Positions 36,533 to 44,774 of a stretch of DNA of 58,766 bases are shown in pieces. The stretch's first letter is position 1; each line of letters starts with the position of its first letter. The DNA is from Nodularia sp. (in: cyanobacteria) (GTDB lineage Bacteria; Cyanobacteriota; Cyanobacteriia; Cyanobacteriales; Nostocaceae): the NCBI GenBank assembly GCA_007692755.1, contig REBL01000111.1, positions 1 to 58,766 on the forward strand, read 5' to 3'. The notes below the pieces were generated by a model. That model was not told where the DNA came from, did not search any database, and saw nothing but the letters and a program-made list of their open reading frames with translations. Position numbers and translations under genes: made by a program.

Positions 36533-37279
36533 TTGGGAAAAAATATATTAGGTATGAGTCCAAATAGTCCCCTGGATCTTTCTCGCTATTTCCTAGCGGC
36601 GTTATCAACCCAAATGTTTCGCTATCACGAAAATCGCATTCCCAGAGATGCTAGTATTTTGGTAGTTAGCAATCACCGTAGCTTTATGGATGCACTGATT
36701 TTAATGTCGGCGCTTTCCAGTCCAATTCGCTTTGCTTGTCATCACTATATGGGACAAGTACCACTGATGCGGGAAATTGTCACGGGACAATTGGGATGCT
36801 TTCCCTTAGAAGACAAGCCAAACCGCCAGCAAAGCTTTTTTGAACAGTCACAGATAATTTTGCAGTCAAAGCAGATGGTGGGTGTTTTTCCCGAAGGAAC
36901 TCGGCCAATGGTGACATCTACTAAACCAAATGAATTAGGTAAATTTCAGAGAGGATTTGCTCATTTAGCGTTGCGGTCTACAGTGCAAGATTTAGCAATT
37001 TTACCAATTGCGATCGCTTCCTTAGAAGAAGTCAATACTTATGGCTTACCTTTGCGACTATTAAGTATCTTTGACCCTTCAGAACCTTTATTTAATCAAC
37101 CAGGTTTACATCCCTTGGTTCTATATCGTCGGGTTGCTGTGTTAATTGGTCGTCCTTATTGGATTACACCAAAACATCAACAGAAATATCACGGCAAACA
37201 AGCTAAAAATGTTGTCACTGAACTAACTGAACATTGCCACGATGAAATTGCCAGTCTACTAGATCAAGGTTGTTATTAG
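36533..37279 (+). CDS. PlsC-family lysophospholipid acyltransferase
   Basis: A 241-248-residue acyltransferase with motif I VVSNHRSFMDAL (HX4D intact) and motif III FPEGTRPM, the canonical Glu being present, unlike the plsC at 9.6 kb. The start is TTG 36533 or, more likely, ATG 36554 (MSPNSPLDLSRYF). It is a second, divergent member of the glycerolipid acyltransferase family; the acceptor is unknown. A phytyl-ester-synthase-like hydrolase gene follows 380 bp downstream on the same strand. Confidence 0.8.
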   Translation: MGKNILGMSPNSPLDLSRYFLAALSTQMFRYHENRIPRDASILVVSNHRSFMDALILMSALSSPIRFACHHYMGQVPLMREIVTGQLGCFPLEDKPNRQQSFFEQSQIILQSKQMVGVFPEGTRPMVTSTKPNELGKFQRGFAHLALRSTVQDLAILPIAIASLEEVNTYGLPLRLLSIFDPSEPLFNQPGLHPLVLYRRVAVLIGRPYWITPKHQQKYHGKQAKNVVTELTEHCHDEIASLLDQGCY

Positions 37280-37660
37280 ACAATGGTATCTTGTGGACAT
37301 ATTAACTACTCTAGCCATAAACAATTTTAAATTATTTTCCACTATAATTTTAACCACGAATTCAACACAAGCTATGTATAGACTTACGCCCTTAGAATTC
37401 CCGTCGTTTAGGGCTATTAAAACTTGGTTTCCTGTTCAAGGGTAAAGGATCGATGTGATGCTATTGTGTTTTCAGAAAAGTTTCTATAAAACATCACAAA
37501 TAGGTTTTAAACGAGTATTTTAAAATATGCTTGGTCTATCCCTCATCATCTGGTCAATGTAATGCTTTTTATGGTTGAATTTTAATTAGATTTTATGTAA
37601 TTTTTACTACACACGATATGATCTTATCATAAAACCAAAAAGTTGAATTGAAAATTTACA
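37280..37660. other. A/T-rich intergenic stretch
   Basis: About 380 bp with no supported gene or repeat. It probably holds the promoter of the hydrolase gene. The small imperfect palindrome GATATGATCTTATCAT near 37615 could be a site. Confidence 0.35.
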
Positions 37661-38482
37661 ATGCCAAAAGTTGAGCTAAAGCCGTGTTTCCTGACTCCTA
37701 ACCGAGTCCGATTAGAGTATCCTCTGTTTGTGTATTTACCAGGGTTGGATGGAACTGGTGAACTATTGCGATCGCAAACTGCTGGCTTAGAAGTGGGCTT
37801 TGATGTTCGGTGTTTGGCGATCCCCAGACAAGACCTCACCACCTGGGAGGAGTTAAGCAACAACGTCTTAGACTTGATTCATAGCGAATTAGAAAAAAGC
37901 TCTCAAAGACCAGTTTACCTGTGTGGCGAGTCCTTTGGGGGTTGTTTGGCGATGAAAGTAGCAACCCAATCACCACAGTTATTTAAACGGATTATCTTGA
38001 TTAACCCAGCATCAGCCTTTCAGCTGCGCCCTTGGTTGAGTTGGACATCCCAACTTACTTACTTTGTTCCAGAATGCTTTTATGATATTGGCGCACTAGG
38101 ATTATTACCCTTTCTGGCATCCTTGGCACGTATTCCCCGTAATGTGCGCCATGAACTGCTGAAAACCATGCGTTCTGTACCCCCAGCCACACTTACCTGG
38201 CGATTGTCTTTACTGAAGGAATTTAGTGTAACGGAAGCGCAGTTACGCCGACTAACTCAAGCAGTTTTGCTCATTGTCGGTGCAAGCGATCGCCTTTTGC
38301 CTTCAGTAACCGAAGCCAAACGTTTGCTAAATATTTTACCTAATCCCAAGATGGCTGTATTACCTGACAGTGGACACGCCTGTTTACTAGAACACAATAT
38401 TAATCTCTATAAAATTTTGCTGGATCAGAATTTTGTAGAACATCAGATCAAAGCATCTCAGGAGTTAGAGACTAAAGGCTAG
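37661..38482 (+). CDS. Alpha/beta hydrolase like the N-terminal part of plant phytyl ester synthases
   Basis: A 273-residue alpha/beta hydrolase. YLPGLDGTGELLRSQTAGL, the nucleophile elbow GESFGGCLAMKVA (Ser91), ILINPASAF, VGASDRLLPS (acid) and DSGHACLLE (His) match the hydrolase half of plant PES1/PES2. Those enzymes esterify phytol and acyl groups during chlorophyll breakdown. This assignment is from motif recall. In the plant proteins the hydrolase is fused to an acyltransferase; here an acyltransferase gene lies upstream, but of the PlsC family. Start ATG 37661. Confidence 0.72.
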   Translation: MPKVELKPCFLTPNRVRLEYPLFVYLPGLDGTGELLRSQTAGLEVGFDVRCLAIPRQDLTTWEELSNNVLDLIHSELEKSSQRPVYLCGESFGGCLAMKVATQSPQLFKRIILINPASAFQLRPWLSWTSQLTYFVPECFYDIGALGLLPFLASLARIPRNVRHELLKTMRSVPPATLTWRLSLLKEFSVTEAQLRRLTQAVLLIVGASDRLLPSVTEAKRLLNILPNPKMAVLPDSGHACLLEHNINLYKILLDQNFVEHQIKASQELETKG

Positions 38483-38672
38483 TACCGCCGTGAAATCAAA
38501 AGTCAAAAGGCTTGTATTTTTGTATTTTGAGCTTGCTAAAATGGTATGTCTTACGCCGTGCTGTATTTATAATAAATTAGACTTTTTCAACGGTAAACAA
38601 CTGATAAATCAAATTTTGATTTTCCTCACCGACTGACTGACTTTTTTGGCAATATAGTTAAAGCGATCGCAA

Positions 38673-38861
38673 CTACCCTAAAAAATCTTTTGTACTGGCG
38701 AAATATTTTTGTATTTCTGCTGCGCCCAATATTTGCTTAATCTCTTTTGTCCCAAAGTCTTTAGAGTTTCCAGTCAACAGAACCTTCTGCTCATCTGAAG
38801 AGGTTTTAGCATGATTAAGAATAGAATGTAAAATTAAATTATCTGTATAAATTGTAATCAC
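38673..38861 (-). CDS. Small PIN-like C-terminal fragment
   Basis: A 62-residue frame starting at GTG 38861, overlapping the stop of the upstream gene (TAGTG). TDNLILHSILNHA, KVLLTGNSKDFG and IQKYFASTKDFLG resemble the C-terminal half of cyanobacterial PIN-domain toxins, where NSKDF contains an active-site Asp. The N-terminal half with the other acidic residues is missing. It is either a decayed toxin gene or a small protein coupled to its neighbour. The family link is from recall only. Confidence 0.4.
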   Translation of the reverse strand: MITIYTDNLILHSILNHAKTSSDEQKVLLTGNSKDFGTKEIKQILGAAEIQKYFASTKDFLG

Positions 38862-39325
38862 TAAATTTTATCCCCAGTAGCCTGTGCATCAGCTAGCTTA
38901 TCTACAAAACCTATTTGTGTTAATTCTTGTAATTTAGGGGGATTATCTGTTTTCCAATTGTCAGCTAAATCTCTTAACCAACTCTCAACTAATGTTTCTA
39001 GATAATATTCAAAAACTCTCTTAGATGCAAATTCGGAGTCGTATTCAGTCATCACTTCATGAGTCGCGAAGGTGTAGACAGTTGCTAGATTTTTACCATC
39101 CCATTGGAAAATATTAATGTATTCAGGAGTAGCGGTCATCCCATAAGGAACTGTGAGATGATTATGTTCATACTCAAATTTGAGGATTTCTTCTACTTTT
39201 GCTTTAATATCTTCCTCAATATCTCTGGCTCTAATTTTCGATACTAAAAGCTTTTGTCCGTTTTTATCCCAAGCTGTAATATCAGATACTTCTATTGTTG
39301 GGTTATTTAGTTTTTCAACGTCCAT
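38861..39325 (-). CDS. Hypothetical protein
   Basis: About 154 residues from ATG 39325 (MDVEKLNNPTIEV); AAGAGGA lies 7 bases upstream of this ATG, so it is preferred over the in-frame ATG at 39343. The protein is soluble, acidic and alternates helix (ARDIEEDIKAKVEEILKFEY) and strand (YINIFQWDGKNLATVYTFAT). I recognise no family. Its stop overlaps the start of the PIN-like fragment (TAGTG), so the two are translationally coupled. That is the usual geometry of a toxin-antitoxin pair, but no further support exists. Confidence 0.6.
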   Translation of the reverse strand: MDVEKLNNPTIEVSDITAWDKNGQKLLVSKIRARDIEEDIKAKVEEILKFEYEHNHLTVPYGMTATPEYINIFQWDGKNLATVYTFATHEVMTEYDSEFASKRVFEYYLETLVESWLRDLADNWKTDNPPKLQELTQIGFVDKLADAQATGDKI

Positions 39326-39634
39326 TTTTAGTCCTCTTGACATTGACTGTATCGACTATATATTAATTTTAGACGATAGGCGATCGCATACCCACAGTTG
39401 TAATATACCTGACGCGTACAAAATGATCTATTTGTTTAAAAATGGAAAACTGCGAAAATTAGAAGAGTTAGTACAATAAAATCAAACAAAACTTTTGGAG
39501 GCTTGGGATGGGTTTTGTTGGATGAACCCTAAACTTTGTGAAATTTGGCTGGCTAATTTGGGGCTATCTTTAAAAATACGCCCAGTCGTCATTGTATCCC
39601 GGAATTGAATAAATAGGTGGGTAATCAATTCATA

Positions 39635-41098
39635 TTAAATACTCTCATTCCAATACTCTAGACCAGTTACAATAACCTCTTCTAACCACTGCTTAAAACG
39701 CTCTGTAAGATTGCTTTCTTCATCAGCATAGGAAAACTGAAATAAAGAATCTGTTAAGGATTGGATATCACTAATATTTCGTTCACCTTCTTCCGTATTA
39801 TCTCTGTGGTATGCACAAGCAGAACAAGCGAGTAACCCACGATATTCATGTCCGATGACATGAAATGAAAGCAGAATTGTTGTGGTTGATTCTACATCGA
39901 TAACCAATTGTATCCAACTGTGATAAGGGCGAAGATTAGCAAAATAGCCTAATTGTTTAGCTGTTTCTACCACTTGGAAACGATGATAATATGATTTAAG
40001 ATCACCGGCAGGAGCAGCACGGGTAAAAATTTGAACATCACTTAATAGATTCTCAACAGATAACTTAATTTCATTGGCAATATCTTGTAAACGAGTAGAT
40101 GCGATTTCAAACAAATTAGTAGCAAAACCCTCAACTTTTTGACAGCGATCCTGAATGGTAGCTGATTGGTTTTGCTTAATCTTATCGGCGATAGAAGCAA
40201 TAACAGCTTGCGCGCGTCGTGTTTCTGACAAAATTTGTTCAGATAAACCAAGACTGCGAATAAAAGCTTGTTTTTGACTCTTACTAAATAGTTTAATTAA
40301 GTTTGATAAATTACCTTGATCTGCTTGCTCTGAAGCCGAGATATAAGCGGCTCTATCATCACGAGTTAGAGCCAAAGGAAACCATCCAGCTTGCATAAAA
40401 ACTAAACTAGCAATACACCGAGCAACTCGACCATTACCATCTTGAAATGGATGAATTTGGGTGAAGCGGTGATGCAGCCATGCTGCTTCTACTTCGGGCG
40501 GAATTTTTTCTATTCGATGTTGATGATGCCATTGAATTAAATTATCCATTTCAGATGCGACCTGTTCTGGAGGACAATATTCATGTATTAAGCCATCAGG
40601 TCTTTCAGGATTATTAGGTAGTCGCTTCCAATCACCTCGTATAAGATCAACAAGAATAATTTGTCCAGTCGATATTTTAGCTTCTGTACTATCTTGATTT
40701 TGAGTTAGAAGTTGATGTAACTGTTTGATGTAAAAAGTAGATAAAGTTCTTTGTCCACCTACAAAGTCAAACAATCCTTCGATAGCTGCTTCTTGGTCTT
40801 GGATGAGAGATATAACTTGCTTAATTGGACGATCTGTGGCTCCATGAGGAATTAGAGCTTCATTAATTCCTTGTTCAATTAATAAGCGAGTGATTCCTCG
40901 ATCTAAGGTATATAATCTTTCAATAATTCCAGTTTCGATAGCAATTTCTCGCCGTAACCTATCCATAAATGTTTGGAATTCTCCAGAGGAACGGAGCCTC
41001 TCTGCTTGTTCATTCCACACAGTTACTAAAGGTGGTAACTCAGCACTTGCCAAATTTTCCCAATTTGATGGTAAATTTTCTATTGGTTGCCACTGCAT
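39635..41098 (-). CDS. Fic-domain protein (putative AMP transferase)
   Basis: A 487-residue Fic protein. The catalytic motif HPFQDGNGRVAR (216-227) is canonical, so AMP or another nucleotide moiety can be transferred to target proteins. Residues 56-60 (TGIIE in ETGIIERLY) look like the N-terminal inhibitory helix of class II Fic proteins, [S/T]xxxE[G/N], but the last position is Arg. The C-terminal roughly 190 residues are an extra domain with FHVIGHEYRGLLACSACAYH, possibly metal-binding; I do not recognise it. ATG 41098. It lies in the minus-strand accessory cluster. Confidence 0.87.
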   Translation of the reverse strand: MQWQPIENLPSNWENLASAELPPLVTVWNEQAERLRSSGEFQTFMDRLRREIAIETGIIERLYTLDRGITRLLIEQGINEALIPHGATDRPIKQVISLIQDQEAAIEGLFDFVGGQRTLSTFYIKQLHQLLTQNQDSTEAKISTGQIILVDLIRGDWKRLPNNPERPDGLIHEYCPPEQVASEMDNLIQWHHQHRIEKIPPEVEAAWLHHRFTQIHPFQDGNGRVARCIASLVFMQAGWFPLALTRDDRAAYISASEQADQGNLSNLIKLFSKSQKQAFIRSLGLSEQILSETRRAQAVIASIADKIKQNQSATIQDRCQKVEGFATNLFEIASTRLQDIANEIKLSVENLLSDVQIFTRAAPAGDLKSYYHRFQVVETAKQLGYFANLRPYHSWIQLVIDVESTTTILLSFHVIGHEYRGLLACSACAYHRDNTEEGERNISDIQSLTDSLFQFSYADEESNLTERFKQWLEEVIVTGLEYWNESI

Positions 41099-41139
41099 AA
41101 CTAATATCTAAAAACCTAAATATATACTTTAATACAAGA

Positions 41140-41499
41140 TTAATATGGTTTTAATCGAAATCTTTGATGGGTATTAGTAGCTTTAAACCCTGCTTTTTCA
41201 TAGAAGATATTGAGGTCTTCTTGGGTAATACTATCTTCTTGAGGCACTGCATCAACGGTAATTACTACAAGCTTTTTAGCCCATAATCGAGAGCGGGTTT
41301 CATTAATAAGTTTTATTCCTAATCCTTGCCTCCGAAAGTTTATATCAACCCATACATCTCCTAAATGCCAATGACCATACCACCTAGACTCAGTTCTTCC
41401 GATTTGTTTACCAGTCTTCGGGTCATTCATACTGATGTAAATAGTATCAATGTCGGGTTCTGGAATGATTATTTCCGAAAATTGGGGTTCTATTATCAT
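41140..41499 (-). CDS. GNAT-family N-acetyltransferase
   Basis: A 119-residue small GNAT protein. The acetyl-CoA pyrophosphate-binding motif RRQGLGIKLI is clear. GDVWVDINFRRQGLG and LNIFYEKAGFKA mark the core strands and the C-terminal helix. It is short for a GNAT domain (usually about 140-160), the N-terminal part being reduced. The acceptor is unknown. A ribbon-helix-helix gene lies 170 bp upstream on the same strand, the order seen in TacAT-type toxin-antitoxin pairs, though the gap is long. Confidence 0.78.
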   Translation of the reverse strand: MIIEPQFSEIIIPEPDIDTIYISMNDPKTGKQIGRTESRWYGHWHLGDVWVDINFRRQGLGIKLINETRSRLWAKKLVVITVDAVPQEDSITQEDLNIFYEKAGFKATNTHQRFRLKPY

Positions 41500-41669
41500 T
41501 TTAAATAATTACTACTTTAAAGATAACTTCGGGAGAGCTTATCTGATACTTGTATGTTAATCAACCGTATATCTACCATCTTTAGGCTAATTACAGGAAT
41601 TTATGCTGATTTAGCGATAATTTTTCAGGCTAATTTTTTTTATAGCCATCAGAGCAAACAATAAGACCA

Positions 41670-41933
41670 TCAATCATCATAAGCTTTAGTCAGATCAGCA
41701 TCAATGCTTTCATTATCCGTATCTGTCGCATAATCCATACTAATTACACCAGCAAAGCCAAGCAAACGCTGACGTGCTTCCTCAGCATCGGATTTAGGAC
41801 TAACTGACAAGCTATACTGACTATTTAAGGACGTAGCAACTAATTCTGCTACTGAAACTCCGACAGCACTAGCTTGTTGCTGCAAAGCTGTATAAACTTC
41901 ATCGCTCAGTTTTACAGTTAATACTTTGCTCAT
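41670..41933 (-). CDS. Ribbon-helix-helix protein (antitoxin-like)
   Basis: An 87-residue protein. Residues 3-45 (KVLTVKLSDEVYTALQQQAS, AVGVSVAELVATSL) fit a CopG/MetJ-like ribbon-helix-helix DNA-binding domain. The C-terminal tail is acidic and ends LTKAYDD, like antitoxin tails that wrap a toxin. No adjacent PIN toxin is found on either side. It lies 53 bp downstream of xisI and 170 bp upstream of the GNAT gene, all on the minus strand. Confidence 0.7.
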   Translation of the reverse strand: MSKVLTVKLSDEVYTALQQQASAVGVSVAELVATSLNSQYSLSVSPKSDAEEARQRLLGFAGVISMDYATDTDNESIDADLTKAYDD

Positions 41934-41986
41934 AGAAATAATCTACCTTAATAAACTTCAAATAATTATCACGTTTTATCCTCCTG

Positions 41987-42325
41987 TCAAGAAATGGCAA
42001 ATTCTGTATATTTGCGAATGTCAGGAGATCTAAAACCTAAAATAATATGTGCTTTTGGTATTCCCGCCGCAACCAAATCATTAGCAATACCTTCTTCTGT
42101 GCCATCATGTTGAATCCAAACTTTATGGTCAATTAAATCAATATGTAATAAAGTTCCATAGATACGATAACCATTTTTCCAGCCTGACTCAACTAATAAA
42201 TAACGATCATTTTTTTCATCTAATACCAGTTCAACTTGCACTTCTTCATCGTTACCAAGAAAATCAGCGTAATCTTCGAGAATCTTTTTAATTATCTGAC
42301 GATATTGATTATTTAAGGAATCCAT
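41987..42325 (-). CDS. xisI: XisI family protein, locus 2
   Basis: A 112-residue XisI protein with YRQIIKKILEDYADFLGND, VESGWKNGYRIYGTLLHIDL, DHKVWIQHDGTEEGI and LVAAGIPKAHIILGFRSPD. It overlaps the 3' end of xisH by 13 bases, so the pair is translationally coupled. Compared with the copy at 15298 the fold-defining residues are kept but most surface residues differ, suggesting the two loci are separately acquired rather than a recent duplication. Confidence 0.9.
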   Translation of the reverse strand: MDSLNNQYRQIIKKILEDYADFLGNDEEVQVELVLDEKNDRYLLVESGWKNGYRIYGTLLHIDLIDHKVWIQHDGTEEGIANDLVAAGIPKAHIILGFRSPDIRKYTEFAIS

Positions 42326-42732
42326 CTCACAATTACCTCCTGTTCAGTATCGAAGCTAAATAAACGAATAACACCATCTTCAATTAAAGTTTGACCCGCT
42401 TCTTCTTCAAAAACTGTTTTACAAGTGCTTTCACTCACAGCTAGAAATAATTTATATTCAGGATAATAACGCGCTAATAAATGCTCATATAAAACAAATT
42501 GACCAACAGCATCTTCTAGGTCTTTCATATCCGAGGGACGAGTAAAACTTTTCACCTCAATAGCTATTTTTTCCGTTTCTCGCTCTGCTGCTAGTAATCT
42601 TTCTGCACCTAAATCAACAAATAGATTTTTACCTCTCGCTAAACGAATTCGTAAAGGGTCATAGACAATTTTCCAGCCATCTTTGATGAGTGCATTTTTT
42701 ACGGTGCTGTGATAAATGTCTCTAGCTGGCAT
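42313..42732 (-). CDS. xisH: XisH family protein (PD-(D/E)XK-like)
   Basis: A 139-residue XisH protein. The start MPARDIYHSTVKNALIKDGW is typical. Asp40 (LFVDLGAER) and Glu59/Lys61 (IAIEVKSF) form a D...ExK arrangement as in PD-(D/E)XK nucleases such as the VRR-NUC and Holliday-resolvase-like groups. A nuclease function is an inference from this fold. XisH and XisI were described as needed for excision of the Anabaena fdxN element together with the recombinase XisF. No recombinase is nearby here, so a different or broader role is likely. Confidence 0.9.
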   Translation of the reverse strand: MPARDIYHSTVKNALIKDGWKIVYDPLRIRLARGKNLFVDLGAERLLAAERETEKIAIEVKSFTRPSDMKDLEDAVGQFVLYEHLLARYYPEYKLFLAVSESTCKTVFEEEAGQTLIEDGVIRLFSFDTEQEVIVRWIP

Positions 42733-42954
42733 AATTAAAAATCAGGTTTTCAAACCTGAGCAACCTATTCATATTTAGTATCTTCTGTCAAGTCGTAAGT
42801 TCCATCACAATTGTAATCTAAACATCACCGTCTTTATAGCCAAGCTCAAATCAGCAAAATATTCTGGTAAAAAAATTATTAGTCAGCTAACGAACCAAGG
42901 ATAATGGAGCATAATTAACCTTTATAGCTGTTAACACAACGCCACAAATTAAAT

Positions 42955-43959
42955 ATGAATACACAACCAACAAACCAACCTATCCGCGTCGGAGTCCTGG
43001 GTTTCGGTGGACTGGGACAAGCAGCCGCTAAACTCCTCTCCAGCAAAGGGGAAATGTTCTTAGTCGCAGCCGCAGACCAACAAGGCTACGCTTACTCTAC
43101 AGAAGGTTTAAATACTCAAGAATGCATTAAAACCTACCAAAGTCAAGGTTCCGTCGGTTATTTAGAACCAGTTGGCAGATTAAGCAATAACAGCATTCAA
43201 GATTTAATCGCTACCACTCAGCCTGTAGATGGGTATTTCCTCGCCTTACCCAACCTCCCTAATGACTTTATCCCCTCCGTCGCCCAAGAATTTATCAAGT
43301 CCGGTTGGCGGGGTGTGCTAGTAGATGCGATTAAACGCACCAGTGCAGTAGAACAACTTTTGTCAATGAAAGACGAACTGCAAGCCGCCGGAATTACCTA
43401 TATGTCTGGATGTGGTGCGACACCCGGATTATTAACAGCCGCCGCCGCATTAGCCGCCCAAAGCTACGCGGAAATTCACAAGGTAGAAATTACCTTTGGT
43501 GTGGGTATTGCCAATTGGGAAGCTTACCGCGCCACAGTTCGGGAAGATATAGGACATATGCCTGGTTATAGTGTAGAAACTGCTAGGGCAATGACTGATG
43601 CTGAAGTTGAAGCCCTACTAGATAAAACTAATGGCGTGCTGACCTTGGAGAATATGGAACACGCTGATGATGTGATGCTAGAATTTGCCGGAATTTGTTC
43701 GCGCGATCGCGTTACAGTTGGTGGGGTAGTGGATACTCGCAATGCCAAAAAACCCCTCAGCACCAACGTTCAAGTCACAGGACGCACCTTTGAAGGTAAA
43801 ATTTCCACCCATACCTTTACATTAGGAGATGAAACCAGCATGGCAGCCAATGTTTGCGGCCCCGCCTTTGGCTATCTCAAAGCTGGTAGGCAATTACACC
43901 AGCGCGGTATTTATGGCATCTTCACTGCGGCAGAAATTATGCCCCAATTTGTGAAATAA
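42955..43959 (+). CDS. bioU: BioU-type biotin synthesis protein ((S)-8-amino-7-oxononanoate synthase)
   Basis: A 334-residue protein with an N-terminal NAD(P)-binding Rossmann motif ([17 protein letters not shown]). It matches the protein first annotated as saccharopine-dehydrogenase-like and later found in cyanobacteria to be BioU, a single-turnover enzyme that uses its own lysine as amino donor for the DAPA step of biotin synthesis. The candidate lysine is Lys127 in [14 protein letters not shown], close to Lys124 of the Synechocystis enzyme. [19 protein letters not shown] is also typical. The assignment is from recall. ATG 42955; it stands alone. Confidence 0.75.
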   Translation: MNTQPTNQPIRVGVLGFGGLGQAAAKLLSSKGEMFLVAAADQQGYAYSTEGLNTQECIKTYQSQGSVGYLEPVGRLSNNSIQDLIATTQPVDGYFLALPNLPNDFIPSVAQEFIKSGWRGVLVDAIKRTSAVEQLLSMKDELQAAGITYMSGCGATPGLLTAAAALAAQSYAEIHKVEITFGVGIANWEAYRATVREDIGHMPGYSVETARAMTDAEVEALLDKTNGVLTLENMEHADDVMLEFAGICSRDRVTVGGVVDTRNAKKPLSTNVQVTGRTFEGKISTHTFTLGDETSMAANVCGPAFGYLKAGRQLHQRGIYGIFTAAEIMPQFVK

Positions 43960-43991
43960 GCCACTAATAAAACCCAAAATTAGATTTAAAT

Positions 43992-44066
43992 GTAGGTTGG
44001 GTTGACGGAAGGAAACCCAACATTTTCGTTGCTTTGTTGGGTTGCGCTGTGCTTAACCCAACCTAC
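43992..44066. repeat. Nested four-arm inverted repeat between convergent genes
   Basis: Arms are GTAGGTTGGGTT (43992-44003), AACCCAACA (44014-44022), TGTTGGGTT (44035-44043) and AACCCAACCTAC (44055-44066). Arms 1 and 4 pair over 12 bp and arms 2 and 3 over 9 bp; arms 1-2 and 3-4 can also pair. It lies between the end of bioU and the end of the following minus-strand gene and may act as terminator. The GTAGGTTGGGTT unit is common in cyanobacterial intergenic repeats. Confidence 0.7.
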
Positions 44067-44086
44067 TTTTCTTCTGCGTAGCAGCA

Positions 44087-44638
44087 CTAGCGGTTAGCCT
44101 CTAGCCCTGCCTCAATTTCCTCTTCTACCAAAAAAGAGGGTGTTTGGATAATAAATGGCAGTTCTGCCCCCACAAGTCCCCTCTGGATGCGTTCTGAAGT
44201 TTCATTAAAAACCACAAATAGCGGATATACAGTATTTGCCCCATCACTCAAAATATGACTGTGACGTAAAGGCATTAGCCATTCATAGTCTTTATCCAGC
44301 AAAACTTGAGTTTTTCGCCAACGTCCCAATAAATCAGAAAAGTCTTCATGGGGACGATGAATAAAAAGTAAAATTTCAACTCCCGTTTTGATTTTCCACT
44401 CTGGGTCACACATAATAATTGCGATGTCACAGGGTAAACAAGTTATTTGTGCATCTAGTGTGGCAGTACCACGGAAGCGAACAATCGGCAGAGGGATCGT
44501 AATAATACTGTCATCTGGGCGACGCAGACTAGGAATCATTTCTAAGTAAGGCCGGTGTTGCTTGAGTAAGGCGATCGCAGCTACATTATTGCTATACTCT
44601 GCCAAGCTGGCTTCATAGTGAGATTTTTTGACAGGCAT
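44087..44638 (-). CDS. Hypothetical cyanobacterial protein
   Basis: About 183 residues from ATG 44638 (MPVKKSHYEASLAEYSNN). A longer frame to 44704 exists, but its first 22 codons read through an AATTCGTAATTACG-type repeat and look non-coding. The protein is soluble with strand-rich segments (IVRFRGTATLDAQITCLPCD, VEILLFIHRPHEDFSDLLGR) and an acidic C-terminus. I recognise no family. It lies 136 bp downstream of pilC on the same strand; whether it belongs to that operon is unknown. Confidence 0.65.
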   Translation of the reverse strand: MPVKKSHYEASLAEYSNNVAAIALLKQHRPYLEMIPSLRRPDDSIITIPLPIVRFRGTATLDAQITCLPCDIAIIMCDPEWKIKTGVEILLFIHRPHEDFSDLLGRWRKTQVLLDKDYEWLMPLRHSHILSDGANTVYPLFVVFNETSERIQRGLVGAELPFIIQTPSFLVEEEIEAGLEANR

Positions 44639-44774
44639 GATTAATTGACTAATTCGTAATGCGTAATTCGTAATTAAGATAATTATTTTGGGCTTTTCAG
44701 CCAAATCCCAAATTATGTAGAGTTAGGAATAAACAGTTTTGACCCCTAACTCTTTTATCATGAATCCTAATCAC

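Noticed and set aside
44639..44704. N-terminal extension of the hypothetical gene at 44.1 kb
   Set aside because: The added codons read an AATTCGTAATTACG-type intergenic repeat and resemble no protein start.
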